The translations under genes were made by a program, and so were the position numbers. This document shows, piece after piece, positions 5,954-8,569 of a DNA stretch of 8,569 nucleotides. The number at the start of each line of letters is the position of its first letter. Position 1 is the first letter of the stretch. Under the pieces are notes generated by a model. The model saw only the letters and a program-made list of their open reading frames with translations. It made no database searches and was not told where the DNA came from. Source of the DNA: Pseudomonadota bacterium (GTDB taxonomy: Bacteria > Pseudomonadota > Gammaproteobacteria > Burkholderiales > Burkholderiaceae_B); NCBI GenBank assembly GCA_023388835.1, contig JAEWFK010000166.1, forward strand, positions 1 through 8,569, given 5' to 3'.

Positions 5954-7447
5954 ATGACCTATTTGCTTGCACTCGATCAGGGTACCTCCAGCTCTCGCAG
6001 CATCGTCTTCAACGAAAGCGGTGAAATCGTTTCGCTCGCTCAGCGCGAAACCACGCAGATCTTTCCGCGACCCGGCTGGGTGGAGCACGACCCCATGGAG
6101 ATCTGGCAGACGCAACTGGACACCGCACGCGAAGCCTTGTCGAAGGCCGGGCTGCAAGCGCGCGACATTCGGGCAATCGGCATTACGAATCAACGCGAGA
6201 CCACCCTGCTGTGGAACCGCCGCACGGGCCGGCCCTTGCACAATGCCATCGTGTGGCAGGACCGCCGGTCGGAACCGGCCTGTGCGCAACTGCGCGAAGA
6301 TGGATACGAAGACGACATCCTGCAGCGCACCGGACTACGCATCGATGCTTACTTTTCCGGCACGAAGTTGAAATGGTTGCTCGATAACGTGGAAGGTGCG
6401 CGGGACTTGGCGTCGCGTGGTGAGTTGGCCTTCGGCACCGTGGACAGTTGGCTGATCTGGCAACTCACGGCCGACAAGCGGCACCTGACCGATGTGAGTA
6501 ACGCGTCGCGCACCATGTTGTTCAACGTGCACAACAATCAATGGGACGACGCGCTCTTGCAGCGGCTGGACATTGCTCCGTCGCTGCTTCCGGAAGTCCT
6601 GCCGTCAGGCGCGCATTTCGGCACGGCCGCGGCCGAATGGCTGGGCGGCGAGATCCCGATCTGCGGGGTCGCCGGCGATCAGCAAAGCGCTCTGTTCGGC
6701 CAGGCGTGCTTTCGCAGCGGTATGGCGAAGAACACCTACGGCACGGGTTGCTTCATGCTCATGCACACCGGCAAGCATTTCAATCGGTCCACTAACGGGC
6801 TGGTGACGACCAGCGCTGCCCAGACGACGACTGAGCCCGAATATGCCTTTGAAGGAAGTGTGTTTGTGGCGGGCGCCGTCGTACAGTGGCTGCGCGACGG
6901 GCTCAAGGCTTTCCCCCGCAGCAGCGACATCGAGGCGTTGGCGCGCAGCGTACCGGATTCGGACGGCGTCATGGTGGTCCCCGCCTTCACGGGTCTGGGG
7001 GCGCCCTACTGGAATCCGGATGCCCGCGGAACCATTACCGGGCTGACGCGCGGCAGCACCATTGCCCATGTGGCGCGCGCGGCGCTGGACAGCATCGCCT
7101 ATCAAAGCGCAGCGCTGCTGCAGGCAATGAGCCGAGACGCCGTGAGCGCGGGCGGACAGGCCCTGCAGGAACTGCGGGTGGACGGCGGCGCGTGCGTAAA
7201 CGATCTGCTCATGCAGTTCCAGGCCGATCTGCTGGGCATTCCGGTGTTGCGCCCCGCCATGATCGAAACCACCGCGCTGGGCGCCGCCTATCTGGCCGGG
7301 CTCACCGCGGGCGTCTACGCCGGCAAAGACGAACTTTCCGGCCTTTGGCGGGTCGAACGAACGTTCGAGCCGCAATGCGATCCCGGCCATGCACAGGAGC
7401 TGATGTCCCGTTGGGAAAAAGCGGTGCGCCAAACTTGCGCCGACTGA
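5954..7447 (+). CDS. glpK: Glycerol kinase
   Basis: A 497-residue FGGY-family kinase (E. coli GlpK has 502) that phosphorylates glycerol to sn-glycerol 3-phosphate in the cytoplasm, trapping it and feeding GlpD. Seen directly: the phosphate-binding LALDQGTSSSRSIVF (5-19); glycerol contacts Arg81-Glu82 in ITNQRETT, Trp101 in IVWQDRR, Tyr133, and catalytic base Asp242 in GVAGDQQSALFGQ; YGTGCF (262-267); and the ATP-site VDGGACVNDLLMQFQAD (409-425). The E. coli residue Arg236, which binds the inhibitor fructose-1,6-bisphosphate, is Glu233 here. The C-terminal segment does not resemble the EIIA-Glc-binding stretch of the E. coli enzyme, so enteric-style inhibition is unlikely. The ATG at 5954 fits the family N-terminus but has a poor ribosome binding site; an in-frame ATG at 5867 would add 29 unlikely residues. 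A TM2-domain gene follows after 15 nt. No glpF transporter gene lies next to it. Confidence 0.98.
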   Translation: MTYLLALDQGTSSSRSIVFNESGEIVSLAQRETTQIFPRPGWVEHDPMEIWQTQLDTAREALSKAGLQARDIRAIGITNQRETTLLWNRRTGRPLHNAIVWQDRRSEPACAQLREDGYEDDILQRTGLRIDAYFSGTKLKWLLDNVEGARDLASRGELAFGTVDSWLIWQLTADKRHLTDVSNASRTMLFNVHNNQWDDALLQRLDIAPSLLPEVLPSGAHFGTAAAEWLGGEIPICGVAGDQQSALFGQACFRSGMAKNTYGTGCFMLMHTGKHFNRSTNGLVTTSAAQTTTEPEYAFEGSVFVAGAVVQWLRDGLKAFPRSSDIEALARSVPDSDGVMVVPAFTGLGAPYWNPDARGTITGLTRGSTIAHVARAALDSIAYQSAALLQAMSRDAVSAGGQALQELRVDGGACVNDLLMQFQADLLGIPVLRPAMIETTALGAAYLAGLTAGVYAGKDELSGLWRVERTFEPQCDPGHAQELMSRWEKAVRQTCAD

Positions 7448-7451
7448 AATC

Positions 7452-7465
7452 AAGGAACCTGAATG
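7452..7465 (+). promoter_or_regulatory. Ribosome binding site of the TM2-domain gene
   Basis: AAGGA (7452-7456) stands 6 nt before the ATG at 7463, within the 15-nt gap after the glpK stop. It is the clearest Shine-Dalgarno element in the right half of the window and supports independent initiation on a glpK-led transcript. Confidence 0.7.
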
Positions 7466-7930
7466 CTTCAACGAGCCATACTGGTCATCGCCATCTTCCT
7501 GGCCATACTCGTGGCACTGACCTTCGGCGACGCCCTGCTGTCCCAGCTATATGCCTGGATCTCCCGCCTAAGTGGTTGGGTGGTGCACAACTTCTCCGAC
7601 CTCTTTGTCGGTATCCGCCACTATGTGTCCACCCACACCACCAAGGTGTTGGTCGCCATCGCGCTGACCCTCCCCGTCAGCTGGTGGGTGTTCCGCAACC
7701 GCGAACGGGAATTGCGCAGTCCGGCCAACCACCGCAAGATCGCCATCGTGCTGGCCATCTGCCTGGGATGGTTGGGCGCGCACAAGTTCTATCTTGGCCA
7801 GATCGGCTGGGGCATCGGCTACCTGGTGATCTTGTGGTTCTTCCCGCCGCTGGTGATTGTGCTCAGCCTCATCGACGCGATTCGATATTTCTTCATGACG
7901 GATGACCAGTTCGCCATTGCCCGCAGCTGA
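7463..7930 (+). CDS. TM2-domain integral membrane protein
   Basis: A 155-residue protein of unknown function with about four to five membrane segments: one at the N-terminus (about 4-20), one at about 61-77, and a C-terminal TM2 domain (about 89-143) made of two helices joined by the hallmark LGWLGAHKFYLGQIGWGIGY (101-120). The basic stretch RNRERELRSPANHRK (78-92) precedes the TM2 domain and should lie in the cytoplasm. TM2 domains are widespread in bacteria and eukaryotes, but no common biochemical role is established. The extra N-terminal part with two more helices is longer than minimal TM2 proteins. The start is well supported by AAGGA at 7452-7456. The gene sits 15 nt behind glpK and overlaps the next gene by 29 nt, which implies co-transcription; whether it has any part in glycerol use is unknown. 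Confidence 0.88.
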   Translation: MLQRAILVIAIFLAILVALTFGDALLSQLYAWISRLSGWVVHNFSDLFVGIRHYVSTHTTKVLVAIALTLPVSWWVFRNRERELRSPANHRKIAIVLAICLGWLGAHKFYLGQIGWGIGYLVILWFFPPLVIVLSLIDAIRYFFMTDDQFAIARS

Positions 7931-8569
7931 ATCCCTTCACGTGGGCTTGACCGTGACCGAGGCCCCGCGCAGCTTCGCGCTTTACCGACCCGCGGCCGAA
8001 AAGCACGGCGACGCGCGTTTCGATGAATCGCTGCCGGACATGGCGGCAGCGAACGGGCCCACCGCCTGCATCTGGCAGGCGCGGCAAAGCCTGGTCGTGC
8101 CGCGCACTTATCGGCGATTCGAGGCCTTCGAAGCGGCCTGCGAAGATTTCTCGCGCAAGGGCTGGCCCGTCACCGTACGACAGACGGGCGGCGGTATTGT
8201 TCCGCAGGGCCCGGGCATCATCAACCTGAGCCTGGCCTACCCCGTATGCGGGCCTGCCATGCGGCATTCCGAGCCCGGTTATCAATTGATCTGCCAATTG
8301 CTCAGCGCCGCCCTGAAGAAACTCGGGATCGACGCCTACCCCGCCGCGGTCGAAGGCTCGTTTTGCGACGGGCGCTACAACCTGGCTGTCACCCTGCAGG
8401 GCATGGCCGTCAAGATTGCGGGTACGGCCCAGATGTGGCGCCGTATCGCCGGCTCGCAGGAGGGGCATGTGGGCCTGGTGCACGCACTGGTGCTGGTCGA
8501 TGCCGACACGGACGCCGTCACGGCGGCGGCCAATGCGTTCGAGGCCGCCCTGGGGAGCGGACGCCGTTA
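7902..8569 (+). CDS. Lipoate-protein ligase A / octanoyltransferase-like protein (partial, 3' end missing)
   Basis: An open frame of 222 codons that runs off the right edge. It resembles the BPL/LplA/LipB catalytic fold, which transfers lipoyl or octanoyl groups to the lysine of lipoyl domains (pyruvate and 2-oxoglutarate dehydrogenase E2, glycine cleavage H protein). Seen: CIWQARQSLVVPR (56-68), like the LplA strand containing WQN; VRQTGGGIVPQGPGIINLSL (92-111), like the RRxTGGGxVFHGPGxxN motif; and VKIAGTAQMWRR (170-181), with Lys171 matching the catalytic Lys of the GxKIxGSAQ motif. The His of the TGGG motif region is Gln102 here. A Cys155 stands where LipM-type enzymes have a nucleophilic Cys nearby, but the alignment is uncertain by a residue. 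The ATG at 7902 overlaps the TM2 gene by 29 nt; GTG at 7941, 10 nt after the TM2 stop, is the alternative. Neither has a strong ribosome binding site. Family assignment is good; exact activity is unproven. Confidence 0.8.
   Translation, partial: MTSSPLPAAESLHVGLTVTEAPRSFALYRPAAEKHGDARFDESLPDMAAANGPTACIWQARQSLVVPRTYRRFEAFEAACEDFSRKGWPVTVRQTGGGIVPQGPGIINLSLAYPVCGPAMRHSEPGYQLICQLLSAALKKLGIDAYPAAVEGSFCDGRYNLAVTLQGMAVKIAGTAQMWRRIAGSQEGHVGLVHALVLVDADTDAVTAAANAFEAALGSGRR

Noticed and set aside
6605..7471. A 288-codon open frame on the minus strand opposite glpK
   Set aside because: Shadow of the glpK coding frame; no family signature and no sensible context.

Overview
The window looks like a chromosomal core segment from a GC-rich betaproteobacterium, most likely of the Alcaligenaceae (Bordetella/Achromobacter-like). 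This is an inference from gene order (flhDC followed directly by motAB and cheA) and from protein character, not from a database match. I see no mobile element, CRISPR array, rRNA or tRNA.

Left part, minus strand (about 1-3550): a motility and chemotaxis block read right to left as flhD - flhC - motA - motB - cheA (5' part only; the gene leaves the window at base 1). FlhD and FlhC form the master activator of flagellar genes, MotA and MotB form the proton-driven stator, and CheA is the chemotaxis histidine kinase. Spacings are 14 nt (flhD-flhC), 138 nt (flhC-motA, with a small hairpin right after flhC), 6 nt (motA-motB) and 101 nt (motB-cheA), so one long transcript with possible internal control points is plausible.

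Middle (3550-4236): a 168-bp AT-richer divergent spacer holds the likely flhD promoter. It is followed on the plus strand by a small NlpC/P60 lipoprotein, probably a cell-wall endopeptidase. Its stop codon interlocks with that of the convergent glpD gene in a single CTAG.

Right part (4233-8569): aerobic glycerol use. glpD (FAD glycerol-3-phosphate dehydrogenase, minus strand) and glpK (glycerol kinase, plus strand) diverge from a 128-bp spacer with small palindromes that could be operators. Glycerol is phosphorylated by GlpK and oxidised by GlpD to dihydroxyacetone phosphate, with electrons going to quinone. No glpF or glpR lies in the window. Behind glpK, in tight operon-like packing, follow a TM2-domain membrane protein (15 nt gap, good ribosome binding site) and a divergent lipoate-protein-ligase/octanoyltransferase-like protein whose start overlaps the TM2 gene by 29 nt and which runs off the right edge.

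Most of the window is ordinary, well-conserved biology. The points most worth a second look are the glpK-TM2-ligase arrangement with its atypical ligase active site, the long Ala/Ser/Arg-rich tail on FlhC, the Pro-rich tail on MotB, and the loss of the enteric allosteric residue in GlpK.
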